DNA of 64,000 nt from Porphyromonadaceae bacterium UBA2751 (lineage in GTDB: Bacteria > Bacteroidota > Bacteroidia > Bacteroidales > Muribaculaceae): contig DEJJ01000005.1 in NCBI GenBank assembly GCA_002353285.1, positions 1-64,000 on the forward strand, read 5' to 3'. Under the pieces are notes generated by a model. The model made no database searches. It worked only from the letters and a program-made list of their open reading frames with translations, and was not told the DNA's origin. Below are positions 16,829 to 26,183 of the stretch, one piece after another. Within the stretch, counting starts at the first letter, position 1. The number at the start of each line of letters is the position of its first letter. A program made the translations under genes and the position numbers.

Positions 16829-17925
16829 TTCAACAAGCGGTAGAAAGTTGGGGTGTAATCTTTTTCAACCAATTCGGGATGGAAAATGGCAATCAAGTCC
16901 TTCAGCAGAACATCGGGCTTGACAGGCTCAATCTCATAGTAGGGAGTCTGCTTCATGTTGCAGTAAATCACCTTTTTCTCCTTGAAAGCCTTTAACATCT
17001 CGTTGCGAGGCTCTTTTGCCTTAAGTGCTTCGTAAGTGAAGTCGCCGTCAAAGCTGTTGAGGATGCGCCAATAGTCAGCGTTGGCCGAGAGTGCATACAT
17101 CTTCTCAAACTCCAAGTCTTCGCCCGACTCCTCATCGTCGTTGATGACATAGTCGGCACCGGCGTCGCGGAAGATTTGAGCTAGATAGTTCTTTCCACCC
17201 ACGGCATGCCAATTGCCATAATGCATCTCGCCACTGGTCACTGTTGGGCGATTAGCCACCTTGGCAGCTTTTTCCTTCAGATCGTTGTAGCGGCTTTCAA
17301 TGCCGGCAAAAATCTCGTTAGCCTCTTTCTCCTTGCCAATAAACATGCCTATGAATTTAATCCATTCGGCTTGTCCTAACGGGTCCAACTCTTTGTATCC
17401 AAGATGCGGAACCAGTGTGATGCCTGTTTCCTTTATCGACTCATAACCACCGCGCTTAGACGGCGATATGAAAATAACATCGGGGTTGGCAGCCATGACA
17501 AGCTCATTGTCAAACTCACCTTCCATGCCAATCTTGACGATTTTCCCGTCTTTCACGCGAGCTTTGATGTCCTCATCAAAAAGGTTCTTGGTGCTGGTTA
17601 TACCTTTTACCACATCGTGGGCATCAAGAATAGTGAAATTCGACAGTTGAAGCGAAGTCATGCATATTGTGCTCTTGATGGGTACCGTCACCTTCGTATA
17701 TCCTTCGGGGACAGCGGCATTGGCATCTTTCACCAAAGCGAAATGGTCCTTTTTGCCGACATCGACAAGTCTAACATCGGCCGAGTCGCGCACGGTGAAT
17801 CCTTTGGCATACTTCACTGTGATTGCTTCATTAGCACCACCTTCGGCATTGCAGTTTTTTGTACTGTTATTGCCGCATGCGGCAAGCAAAACAGTCATCA
17901 AAAGAATCCCAAATAATTTCTTCAT
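16825..17925 (-). CDS. btuF: Substrate-binding lipoprotein, BtuF/FecB-like
   Basis: About 366 residues from ATG 17925. It starts MKKLFGILLMTVLLAACGNN, a lipoprotein signal with lipobox LAAC. The mature part fits a class III periplasmic binding protein (ANPDVIFIS, GKEKEANEIFAGIESRY). It is expected to bind corrinoid outside the inner membrane and pass it to BtuC. An internal promoter-like element lies upstream. Confidence 0.83.
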   Translation of the reverse strand: MKKLFGILLMTVLLAACGNNSTKNCNAEGGANEAITVKYAKGFTVRDSADVRLVDVGKKDHFALVKDANAAVPEGYTKVTVPIKSTICMTSLQLSNFTILDAHDVVKGITSTKNLFDEDIKARVKDGKIVKIGMEGEFDNELVMAANPDVIFISPSKRGGYESIKETGITLVPHLGYKELDPLGQAEWIKFIGMFIGKEKEANEIFAGIESRYNDLKEKAAKVANRPTVTSGEMHYGNWHAVGGKNYLAQIFRDAGADYVINDDEESGEDLEFEKMYALSANADYWRILNSFDGDFTYEALKAKEPRNEMLKAFKEKKVIYCNMKQTPYYEIEPVKPDVLLKDLIAIFHPELVEKDYTPTFYRLLK

Positions 17926-17949
17926 TTTTTTATCAATATTAATAGTTTG

Positions 17950-17957
17950 CAAAGTTA
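17950..17957 (-). promoter_or_regulatory. Candidate internal -7 element before btuF
   Basis: TAACTTTG on the - strand, about 25 bases before the btuF start and in the 49-base gap after cbiJ-cbiD. No good TTTG lies at the -33 position, so it is weak. Confidence 0.35.
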
Positions 17958-17974
17958 TATAAAAAACTGATTAT

Positions 17975-19726
17975 TTAACCATATATGACACCATCATTGG
18001 TTATCATTAATATCAACAGCTTGCCATTGGGCAGCAACTTGCTGCAATGCTCCATACAGTGGTTAATCACCACGGTGGCAAAAGCTTGTAGCTTGTCTTG
18101 CGGGATTATTTCCCACAGTTCACGGGCAAGGGTAATACTTGAGATGTCGATATCGCAACCCGCTTCGTGAAGCATGGAAGAAATAAAATCTTTGTCCATC
18201 GTTGAACGACGGCTGTGAGTGTCGAGGTTGCCGGCAGCGAGTTTCACCGCTTTACCAAGCATGACGCCCAGCGTCACGTTCTTGATGCCTAATTCATTAG
18301 CTATACTTAACGTCTCTCCAATGTAGTTACCATATTCCACAAATGCCTGCTGTGGCAACTCGGGATATAGTGTCTTTACAAAACGCTCACTCTTACCGCC
18401 ACTGTTGATGACAATGCGTTCGGTTCCCGAGGCCTTTGCCACCTGCATGCACTTGCGGATGCTCTCAATAAAGGCCTCTTCAGAGAATGGCTTGACGATG
18501 CCCGACACGCCAATGATACTTATTCCACCCTCTATGCCCAAGCGTGGATTAAAAGTGCGTTTCGCTTTGGCACCCCCTTCGGGAACCGAAATGACGATGC
18601 GCACGTTTTGCTTGATATTTTCGCGCATCATCTGCCGTGGGCCCTTGTTGATGGCCGGCTCGCCGGGGGGATAGTCAAAGCCAGGAACCGTGAAAGTACC
18701 AACGCCTTCTCCACCCAGAATTTCAAACTTGTCGCTGAGCGTCACCGAAGCCCGAATCTCAATGCCATTGGTTATATCGGGATCGTCGCCTGCCTCCTTG
18801 TAAACCGAGGCATAACCATCACCATAAATCACAGGCACTTGTATTGTCTCACCATTGGGAAGCACCACGGCAACCACCGAGGGTGTCTCGCCTGTCGTGA
18901 GACGCGTAGTGGCTGCTATTGCGGCAGCAGTGGCGCAAGTGCCTGTTGTGATGCCGCTGTGCAAAGGATAAAACTCAGGCAGGAGTTTCTCCACTGCCCT
19001 GCGCAAGCCATGAGGTCCATTGACATGCTCTATTGCCATGCCAGAGGCCGAAGGGTATGGAGGGCACTCCACGACAAAAGTGAGCACCCCATTGCGTCGA
19101 GCAGCATCCACTTTCTCGACAAAACCGCCACTGGTGCCACTCTCCTTGGTGATGATGGCTTGCGGCAGCAACTGCTTGAGCAACTGCTCGGTACCATGAG
19201 ATTCGTAGTACACAAGATGGTCTTGTGGAAATCCTGCAGTGGCAGTTGCTTCACGCGACTCGTCGCGGTCGAGAATGCGGAACCAGCACTCATTGTGTTG
19301 CCAATAGTCCTTCAACTTGCCGATGGTGTTGACACCGGTAAAAGCAATCAGGCGCTCGACATTATGCTTGTTGAGCTGGCTAATTGCATCGTCATAGTCG
19401 CGGCACCACACGAGATCGGCATCGTGGGGCGGGAAAATGCGATTCACGCGAATTAACGGCACACCTAATTGTTGCGCCAGATTCACCACATTGTAATGCA
19501 AATTTTGGGCAAACGGATGGGTCGCATCGATAATGAGGGCGATATCGTGCTCAAGGCAGAACACCTTCATCTGGGCAAGTTCCATCGTTCCGGTAAGGCG
19601 CACACCATGTGCAAGTTGAATGTCTTGCACATCGCTACGGGTGGAATAGTAGTAGATGGCGCCCGACTCGTCGAGCACCTTAGCCGCCATGCGTCCCTCG
19701 GTTGTGCCGCCAAATACCAGAATCAT
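17975..19726 (-). CDS. cbiJD: Fused cobalt-precorrin-6A reductase / cobalt-precorrin-5B methyltransferase (CbiJ-CbiD)
   Basis: 583 residues. The N-terminal half (1-250) is CbiJ/CobK-like: MILVFGGTTEGRMAAKVL nucleotide-binding start, IDATHPFAQ. The C-terminal half starts with the CbiD signature HSGITTGTCATAAAIAA (about 257-273) and continues through KTLYPELPQQAFVEYGN and GVMLGKAVKLAAG. CbiD methylates C1 and CbiJ reduces the corrin ring in the anaerobic pathway. The gene overlaps cbiG-cbiF by 4 bases. Confidence 0.93.
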   Translation of the reverse strand: MILVFGGTTEGRMAAKVLDESGAIYYYSTRSDVQDIQLAHGVRLTGTMELAQMKVFCLEHDIALIIDATHPFAQNLHYNVVNLAQQLGVPLIRVNRIFPPHDADLVWCRDYDDAISQLNKHNVERLIAFTGVNTIGKLKDYWQHNECWFRILDRDESREATATAGFPQDHLVYYESHGTEQLLKQLLPQAIITKESGTSGGFVEKVDAARRNGVLTFVVECPPYPSASGMAIEHVNGPHGLRRAVEKLLPEFYPLHSGITTGTCATAAAIAATTRLTTGETPSVVAVVLPNGETIQVPVIYGDGYASVYKEAGDDPDITNGIEIRASVTLSDKFEILGGEGVGTFTVPGFDYPPGEPAINKGPRQMMRENIKQNVRIVISVPEGGAKAKRTFNPRLGIEGGISIIGVSGIVKPFSEEAFIESIRKCMQVAKASGTERIVINSGGKSERFVKTLYPELPQQAFVEYGNYIGETLSIANELGIKNVTLGVMLGKAVKLAAGNLDTHSRRSTMDKDFISSMLHEAGCDIDISSITLARELWEIIPQDKLQAFATVVINHCMEHCSKLLPNGKLLILMITNDGVIYG

Positions 19727-21495
19727 ACGTCGCCCTTACGGAATAAGTGAGTGAAATGCTTGTTGTAGAGCTCCGACAGGCCCTTTCGGTTGTCGATAGC
19801 TTCACCCACAACAATCATTGTTGTGAGCGTGAGGTTGTTGTCACGAACAATCTTCGACAAATCCTTCAGTTGCCCGCGATAAATCTTTTGGTCGGGCCAG
19901 GTGAGGTGGTAGCAAGCCGCCACAGGAGTGTCCTCGGGATATTCTTGAAGCAGCTGGCGTTGTACGTCATCGACTATTGATGCACTCAAAAAGATGCACA
20001 TCGTGCTCTGGCTGCGTGCCAGCAAGTGCAACTGTTCCTTCGCGGGCATCGGCGTGCGACCCTCGCCACGGGTGAGGATAATGGTCTGTGTGCGCTCGGG
20101 AATTGTGAACTGGCTGCGAAGCTCGGCTGCAGCGGCCAGGAACGACGAAATGCCCGGCGTGATGTGATAGTCCATGCCGTGCTTGTCAAAGAATGCCATC
20201 TGTTCCTGTATGGCGCCAAAGATGCAGGGGTCGCCAGTGTGCAGCCGCACGATGAAGTGCCCTCGGTCGTAATGTTCCTTCATGAGAGCACATTGTTCCT
20301 CAAGATTCATGCTTGCCGAACTGCGCACCACAGCACCAGGCTTGTGGCAAGTTGTGAGTTCGCGCGGCACGAGCGAACCAGCATAAAGAATGAGGTCGGC
20401 ACGCTCAAGCATTTTGCGACCGCGCACCGACACCAGGTCGGGGTCGCCAGGACCGGCACCCACAATCTCGATGTGACCCTGCTGGCTGCGTAAACACTTG
20501 CGGTCGAAGGCAACGGCAGCGGTCCAATTCTTGCCTTTTATCTTGGGAATAATCAACTTGCCATTATTCGAGCCCAGAATCGCCGCCGCCTCACACACGC
20601 TTGGGGTGCCCACATGCTTTGCTACGGTGTCACTTGGAGTTGGCACATCCACCGCCTTTAGTTGTTCGGCAGTGAAGAATTCCACTTCATGTCCCTCATC
20701 TTCAAGTATATCAATAAATGGCTCGTCGGCCTTAACATCAATAGTACAATATTTTGTGGCACATGGCAACAGGCCTTGCCTAGCGATGGCCTCATCCATC
20801 TGGTCGTAAATACGTTCATAGTCATTGGGATGGTGCGCCAGCCCAAAACCTATGGTTCCCACCATTGGCACAAAGTGCAGGGTAAGCACACCATTGATAT
20901 AGGGCTTGCTGAACGGTGTGACCATGATGACAAGTTTATATTCTTGAGCTGTCACCTCACTCAAATCATTGACGATGGTGACATGGCTTGGAAGCGTGCT
21001 CTCCAAGTACTCTGTGCCCTCATCACGCACCTCGAGAAATAGTGCGGTTGGCTTTCGGTTGACGAAAGCAAAGATGCAGGCGTTCATATCGTCTTCACTG
21101 GCAATGGGCCAATTGAAACGATTAGAAAGTGTATCTAAAGCCCACAAGCCAGCATTGTCGCTCAAAGTGGTAATGACAGGATTGGCACCAAGAACTGCTG
21201 ACACAAGCCGTGTCCACTCGTTGGCACCACCCACATGGCCCGAGAGCACCGAAATCACATTCTTTCCCATGCCATCAACACACAGCACAGCAGGGTCTTC
21301 ATGCTTGTCTTTAATAAAAGGAGCAATGGTGCGCACACAAATTCCCATCGCCCCAACAAAGATAAAGACATTAAAATCTGTCCAATTCTTGCCCACTTGG
21401 GCACGACTAATGGATTTAGCTCCTAAATCGCATTGCAGAGTGCGTGCAATTGCCTCGCTCTCCTTGCTGATGTTGATGACGGCTATCTTCGACAT
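19723..21495 (-). CDS. cbiGF: Fused CbiG hydrolase / cobalt-precorrin-4 methyltransferase (CbiG-CbiF)
   Basis: 590 residues. The N-terminal CbiG part has VFIFVGAMGICVRTIAPF and LSGHVGGANEW, and a CbiG C-terminal domain lies around 260-340 (SVCEAAAILGSNNG). The C-terminal SAM methyltransferase part begins IEIVGAGPGDPDLVSVRG (about 347) with RLHTGDPCIFGAIQEQM and ITPGISSFLAAAA, as in CbiF/CobM. CbiF methylates C11; CbiG opens the delta-lactone. The start overlaps the end of cobL by 13 bases. Confidence 0.94.
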   Translation of the reverse strand: MSKIAVINISKESEAIARTLQCDLGAKSISRAQVGKNWTDFNVFIFVGAMGICVRTIAPFIKDKHEDPAVLCVDGMGKNVISVLSGHVGGANEWTRLVSAVLGANPVITTLSDNAGLWALDTLSNRFNWPIASEDDMNACIFAFVNRKPTALFLEVRDEGTEYLESTLPSHVTIVNDLSEVTAQEYKLVIMVTPFSKPYINGVLTLHFVPMVGTIGFGLAHHPNDYERIYDQMDEAIARQGLLPCATKYCTIDVKADEPFIDILEDEGHEVEFFTAEQLKAVDVPTPSDTVAKHVGTPSVCEAAAILGSNNGKLIIPKIKGKNWTAAVAFDRKCLRSQQGHIEIVGAGPGDPDLVSVRGRKMLERADLILYAGSLVPRELTTCHKPGAVVRSSASMNLEEQCALMKEHYDRGHFIVRLHTGDPCIFGAIQEQMAFFDKHGMDYHITPGISSFLAAAAELRSQFTIPERTQTIILTRGEGRTPMPAKEQLHLLARSQSTMCIFLSASIVDDVQRQLLQEYPEDTPVAACYHLTWPDQKIYRGQLKDLSKIVRDNNLTLTTMIVVGEAIDNRKGLSELYNKHFTHLFRKGDV

Positions 21496-22679
21496 TTCAG
21501 TATGGATATTGGATTATTATCGTTGATTATAATGCGCATTGGAGGCTCTTGGGTCAAGCCAAGTTCCTCGCACGCCTCATTAAAGAGCAAGTGGCTGTCG
21601 ATGTGGACAGCAGCGCTTGTAACGCTGTTCATCACGATGCACCCGTCGGGAGTGAGAACCGTGAGTACTTTCTGCATGATTTCCCTAAGATGTCCACCAT
21701 GCCCGCCAATGAACACAGCGTCGGGATGTGGCAATCGGCTGATGTCGATATCAAGGAAATCGCCAATGTGGCTACTAATGCCTGGCGCGCCAAACCGTCG
21801 GCTGTTTTCGTGCATTAGCGCCTCGCCCTCGGGGCGACATTCAAAGGCTTCGATGTGCACGTGCGGAAATTGCAGACGAGCCTCAATCGAGACGCTGCCA
21901 GTGCAAAAACCTATATCCCACATCACCCGACGGCGAGTCAACTCAAGTGCATGGAGCGTGAGCAACCTAACTGGCATCTTGGTTATCATCTTTTCACGAC
22001 CATTGAGAAGGACAAATTCACTCTCAGGAATGCCAAAGTGGCGAGGCCGCAAATCGTTGCCTGTCAAGATTAAACAATTTGGGTAATCAAATTCTTGACC
22101 AAGAGCTGCTTGAAGCGACAGCGTGGTGATGCGTTCGCGCTCAGGATTGCCCAAATGTTCGCCCACGTGCATAGTGTAGCCGTCGTAGCTATAATCCAGC
22201 ATACGTTGGGCTATGGCGGCTGGCGTGTGCTCTCGGTCGGTAAGAACTCCAATCTTGGTAGCACGCTCTATCAGAGCCTTGTCAAATTCGGGCCAAGGAC
22301 GGCCAGTGAGCGACACGATGCGCATGTCGTGATAAGGCATCACTAAGCGATGAGCCAAAGTTTGAAGGGAGTTGAAAGCCGGGTAGAGAACAATCTCAGC
22401 CTCGGGGAGGCGATGTTTGATAGTGTTGGCAAAGCCAAAGAACAAGGGGTCGCCGCTGGCAAACACCACTACGTCATTGTTATTTTGATACTTCTCAAAG
22501 ACAGCATCGAGCGGCACGGTGATGTCGATCCACTGCGCCCCTTCGGGCAAGAATTGAGCCACGAGCTCATGGTGACGCTTGCCGCCCGAGAACAGCCGCC
22601 CCTGCTTGATGATTTCCAGCACCTCGGGTGGGAAAAAAGGCTGGGGAGCATCGGTTATGCCAATCACATAGAATTTCAT
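21483..22679 (-). CDS. cobL: Precorrin-6Y methyltransferase, CbiE-CbiT fusion (CobL)
   Basis: 398 residues. The CbiE half has YVIGITDAPQPFFPPEVLEI at the start and VVVFASGDPLFFGFANTI. The CbiT half has the SAM-binding motif MWDIGFCTGSVSIEARLQFP (about 255-274) and PDAVFIGGHGGHLREIMQKV. It methylates C5 and C15 and decarboxylates the C12 acetate. ATGA overlap with cbiH-cbiC. Confidence 0.95.
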   Translation of the reverse strand: MKFYVIGITDAPQPFFPPEVLEIIKQGRLFSGGKRHHELVAQFLPEGAQWIDITVPLDAVFEKYQNNNDVVVFASGDPLFFGFANTIKHRLPEAEIVLYPAFNSLQTLAHRLVMPYHDMRIVSLTGRPWPEFDKALIERATKIGVLTDREHTPAAIAQRMLDYSYDGYTMHVGEHLGNPERERITTLSLQAALGQEFDYPNCLILTGNDLRPRHFGIPESEFVLLNGREKMITKMPVRLLTLHALELTRRRVMWDIGFCTGSVSIEARLQFPHVHIEAFECRPEGEALMHENSRRFGAPGISSHIGDFLDIDISRLPHPDAVFIGGHGGHLREIMQKVLTVLTPDGCIVMNSVTSAAVHIDSHLLFNEACEELGLTQEPPMRIIINDNNPISILKCRR

Positions 22680-24076
22680 AAGTCGCGTCCAGGTTTTAGT
22701 TGAGCTGCATCGTCAAAGCACAAGATGGCGTTGCACAACGTGGCGGCAAGGTTGCTGCCACCCTTGCGACCCTCAACTATGATTTTGGGAATGCTTTTGA
22801 ACGGCTTAACCATGTGTTTCGACTCGCACACATGCACAAAACCCACCGGCGCAGCAATGATGCCTGCAGGCTGAGCCTTACCCTTGCGCACGAGGTCGCA
22901 CAGTTCCATGAGTGCCGTTGGGGCATTGCCAAAGGCGAATAACGCATCGGGATGCTCTTCAACAGCAAGGCGTATTCCCGCCTGAGTGCGAGTTATGCCT
23001 TGATTCGCTGCCATTTCGGCAACACGTGGGTCGTGCAGATAGCATTTTGCCTCCAAGCCGAGACGCTCGAGCGCACCCTTGCGGATGCCGCTCACCACCA
23101 TAGTGACATCGGTAACGATAGTGGTCAACTTGCCGCTGGCAATCTTATCATAGAGCGATGCCACAGCCCCTGGATCGGTATAGAGGATTCTCTCCATATC
23201 AAAGTCGGCTGTGGTGTGGATGGCATGCAGCAAGGCCCACTTGTGGTCAAGAGGCAGGTTACGATTGTTCAACTCACTCTCGATTGTGCGGAATGAGTTT
23301 ATCATGATTTGCTGGCCTGGCTTCATGCTGCTGTCACTGCCCTCACGATAATAGCCGCGAGGAGTGATGATGCAATTGTCGCTAATGTAGGACTGTGAGT
23401 TGCCTATGAGCAACACTGTGAACATGTCGACGTCCTCAGGATCAAATTGGCCAAGGGTGGTCACTTTAACTTTTTGCTCCTCACGGCCTGCCTGACGCAC
23501 ATAGCCCACTGGCGTGGATGGCGCACGATGTTGCAGAAACAACTCCTGCAACCTGTACAGTTGCCAGTAACGGCCAATTGATTTGGGATTATAGACGGCA
23601 GTGACAAAGTCGGCAACTGCGGCGGCCTTGATGCGGCGCTCGATTACGTCCCAGGGCGTCATTAGGTCGCTCATCGAGATAATGCACATGTCATGCCCTA
23701 TGGGTGCGCCAAGCAGCGATGCCGCCTTTTGGAATGCCGAGATGCCAGGCAGTGATTCAATTTCAACGCTCGACTTGCGCTCGCGGCGCATCTCATAGAT
23801 GAGAGGTGTCATGCCATAGATGCCTGCATCGCCCGAAGAGATGACAACAACCGTCTTGCCCTGCTCGGCAAGCTCAAATGCCTGCTCGGCACGCTCTCGC
23901 TCTTTTTTCATTCCGGTGTCGATGCATTCGCACCACTGTGGCACAATGTCGTTGATAAACTGAAAATAGTATTTATATCCCACAACGACATCGGCATGCT
24001 GAACAGCCTTGAGCACAGCGGGTGTTATATCGTCTTTGCTGCCAGGTCCAATGCCTGCCACTATAATCTTTCCCAT
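22676..24076 (-). CDS. cbiHC: Fused cobalt-precorrin-3 methyltransferase / precorrin-8X methylmutase (CbiH-CbiC)
   Basis: 466 residues. The N-terminal CbiH/CobJ methyltransferase has IIVAGIGPGSKDDITPAV, VVVISSGDAGIYGM and VTAVYNPKS. The C-terminal methylmutase (from about 255) has INSFRTIESEL, HTTADFDMERIL, and GNAPTALMELCDLV with GFVHVCESK. CbiH methylates C17 with ring contraction; CbiC moves a methyl group to C12. It follows the TonB receptor gene after 22 bases, where a TAACTTTG element (24085-24092) also occurs. Confidence 0.94.
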   Translation of the reverse strand: MGKIIVAGIGPGSKDDITPAVLKAVQHADVVVGYKYYFQFINDIVPQWCECIDTGMKKERERAEQAFELAEQGKTVVVISSGDAGIYGMTPLIYEMRRERKSSVEIESLPGISAFQKAASLLGAPIGHDMCIISMSDLMTPWDVIERRIKAAAVADFVTAVYNPKSIGRYWQLYRLQELFLQHRAPSTPVGYVRQAGREEQKVKVTTLGQFDPEDVDMFTVLLIGNSQSYISDNCIITPRGYYREGSDSSMKPGQQIMINSFRTIESELNNRNLPLDHKWALLHAIHTTADFDMERILYTDPGAVASLYDKIASGKLTTIVTDVTMVVSGIRKGALERLGLEAKCYLHDPRVAEMAANQGITRTQAGIRLAVEEHPDALFAFGNAPTALMELCDLVRKGKAQPAGIIAAPVGFVHVCESKHMVKPFKSIPKIIVEGRKGGSNLAATLCNAILCFDDAAQLKPGRDL

Positions 24077-24098
24077 ATCAACTGCAAAGTTAATATAA

Positions 24099-26165
24099 TT
24101 ATTTGAATTTCAGCTTCAGTCCCACAACAAGCATGCGGCCTGGTGTGTAAAGAGCATATTTGCGACTTGAAGAGTCGATGCGACGGTCTACCTTGTTGAA
24201 GATGTTGTCGACACCGATGCTTGGCTCAATCAAGACATGCTTCAGGCCAGTGTACGTGTGAGTGGTGTTCAGGTTCCAGATACCGTAGCCAGGAGCGTCC
24301 TCATAGTCAGGATAGTAAGTCTTTGACTGGAAGCGGGCGTTGAGGTTCACATTCAACCCATAATTGTTCCACTGGTGGAAATAGTTGGCCGCCATGGTTG
24401 CTGCATGGCGAATGCTTCGCTCGAGCATGGTCCACGCGTCACCACTCTTGGTGCGGGCATAGGTGTAAACATAGTTGGCCGACAGGTTGAAACCTTGAAA
24501 AACATTGGCCGAAACGTTCACTTGCACACCCTTCACGTCGCCCTTGTCGCTGTTTTGATATAGAGAGTATCGCTCGAGCTTCGCAGCCTGATCGGCAGTC
24601 ATCTCGGGAAACTCAGCCTGTAGCATGGCAAGTGTCGTCTCGTCGACGTTGATGTTCTTGCGCACCACCATGTCGTTGATGCGATTGATGTAACCTGTCA
24701 CGCTCACAGCAATTACATTGGTGCGATACTCGGCATTTAGCGAGAAATAGTTACTCTTCTCAGGTGACAGTTTTTCGTTGCCGAAAATAATTTGCGGCTT
24801 GCCACGGTTGATGGAGAAATAGTGGTAGTAAATCTCGTCAAGACCTGGTGCGCGAAAACCAGCCGAATAGGTGGCACGTAGGCGGAAGTTGCCAGGAGCA
24901 TACATCAGCGTAACCTTGGGAGTGAGGTGGGTTTTGAATGTTTCGTGCTGGGTTAGGCGAAGGCCTAATGTAGCAGTCAATACATCAAAGAATTTCATCT
25001 CATGCTGTGCAAATGCTGCCAGTGTATAAACGTTTTGGTTGATGTTACCCGATGTGGCGGTAAGGTAATCCTGGCGCCAGTTGGCACCGAAAATCGTGGT
25101 TGAGTTTTTCATCAGGCCCAAAATAGCCTTAAGTTGCAGCTCCATCGACTTCTGCTTCTTGGATTGAACATAGTCGCCAATGGCATAATCTTTGGTCTCC
25201 ATATCATACTGCTTGCCGTAGCGGAAGCGGTCAACAGTGAAGTCGGCCTGCAGTGAGTTGCGGTTGGTGAACTTATAGATACCTCCCACATTCCATCGCA
25301 GTCCGCGATAGCGCATCTCATAGTCGGTACCACCGGTGATGTCGGTGCGAGTATTGGGACGGTCGGTAATCTTGTGCATGAAATCAACACCAGCGTTCAA
25401 TGCCAAGTGCTGGTTGGGCGAGTAGGTGAACTTCTGCCCCACGTTATAGGCTCGGTAGCCAGTAAAGAATGGTGCAATAGTGGGTTGAGTTTCGGTGTCA
25501 GACCCTTTCACATACTCCAGATTGTTGTTCTGGTAACTGTTGGCTCTATCGTGAGAGAACGAAGTGTAGGAGCCAAAGCCATTCTTGTAGACATCGAGAG
25601 TCACATTCTCGGTAAAGATACCGTGACCGCTCACGCGGGTGTTGCTCGTTGCGCTCACCAGCTGCTGGGTGGGCTGGTCGGTGATGATGTTGATCACACC
25701 GGCGATGGCATCAGAGCCATAAAGCGACGATGCGGCACCATCGAGTACCTCGATGCGCTTCACACGCTCCATGTTAATGCGGTTGAGATCAACATTGCTT
25801 GAAATGTCACCAGTGAGTTTCTGACCATTGATAAGGATTAGAATGTACTTGTTGCCCAGGCCGTTGAGACGCAGGAAGGTGCCCATTGAGTTGGGCGACA
25901 TCGACACCTGAGGCATCATGCGGGTGATAGCACCGTCAAATGTGGTGATGCCTTGCTCGCGGATTTCCTGACTGCTGAGCACATGCACTGGTGTGGCAGT
26001 GCTCTTTAGGCGCTGGTGGTGGCCCGAGCCTGTCACTACCACTGGGTTTAAAGTATAAGAGCGACCCATCATCGACGAGTCGCTACGTTCCATCTTGTGG
26101 ATTTGGGAAAAAGCGGCACTCCCCATTGAGAGTGCCACTGTAAAGATTAGAAGTTTCTTTATCAT
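24099..26165 (-). CDS. TonB-dependent outer-membrane receptor in the B12 operon
   Basis: 688 residues with signal peptide MIKKLLIFTVALSMGSAAFS. The plug domain (about 45-165) has a TonB-box-like NPVVVTGSG, LNGLGNKYILILINGQKLTG and LYGSDAIAGVINIIT, followed by a 22-strand-type barrel ending in LVVGLKLKFK. It sits 18 bases after the chelatase gene. The cargo could be cobalamin or cobinamide, or haem/iron-porphyrin as for IhtA-type receptors; sequence alone does not decide. Confidence 0.9.
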   Translation of the reverse strand: MIKKLLIFTVALSMGSAAFSQIHKMERSDSSMMGRSYTLNPVVVTGSGHHQRLKSTATPVHVLSSQEIREQGITTFDGAITRMMPQVSMSPNSMGTFLRLNGLGNKYILILINGQKLTGDISSNVDLNRINMERVKRIEVLDGAASSLYGSDAIAGVINIITDQPTQQLVSATSNTRVSGHGIFTENVTLDVYKNGFGSYTSFSHDRANSYQNNNLEYVKGSDTETQPTIAPFFTGYRAYNVGQKFTYSPNQHLALNAGVDFMHKITDRPNTRTDITGGTDYEMRYRGLRWNVGGIYKFTNRNSLQADFTVDRFRYGKQYDMETKDYAIGDYVQSKKQKSMELQLKAILGLMKNSTTIFGANWRQDYLTATSGNINQNVYTLAAFAQHEMKFFDVLTATLGLRLTQHETFKTHLTPKVTLMYAPGNFRLRATYSAGFRAPGLDEIYYHYFSINRGKPQIIFGNEKLSPEKSNYFSLNAEYRTNVIAVSVTGYINRINDMVVRKNINVDETTLAMLQAEFPEMTADQAAKLERYSLYQNSDKGDVKGVQVNVSANVFQGFNLSANYVYTYARTKSGDAWTMLERSIRHAATMAANYFHQWNNYGLNVNLNARFQSKTYYPDYEDAPGYGIWNLNTTHTYTGLKHVLIEPSIGVDNIFNKVDRRIDSSSRKYALYTPGRMLVVGLKLKFK

Positions 26166-26183
26166 TAAAACTGTATGAAATGA

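Noticed and set aside
18608..19456. 282-codon frame antisense to cbiJ-cbiD
   Set aside because: Shadow; both CbiJ and CbiD motifs are intact on the - strand.
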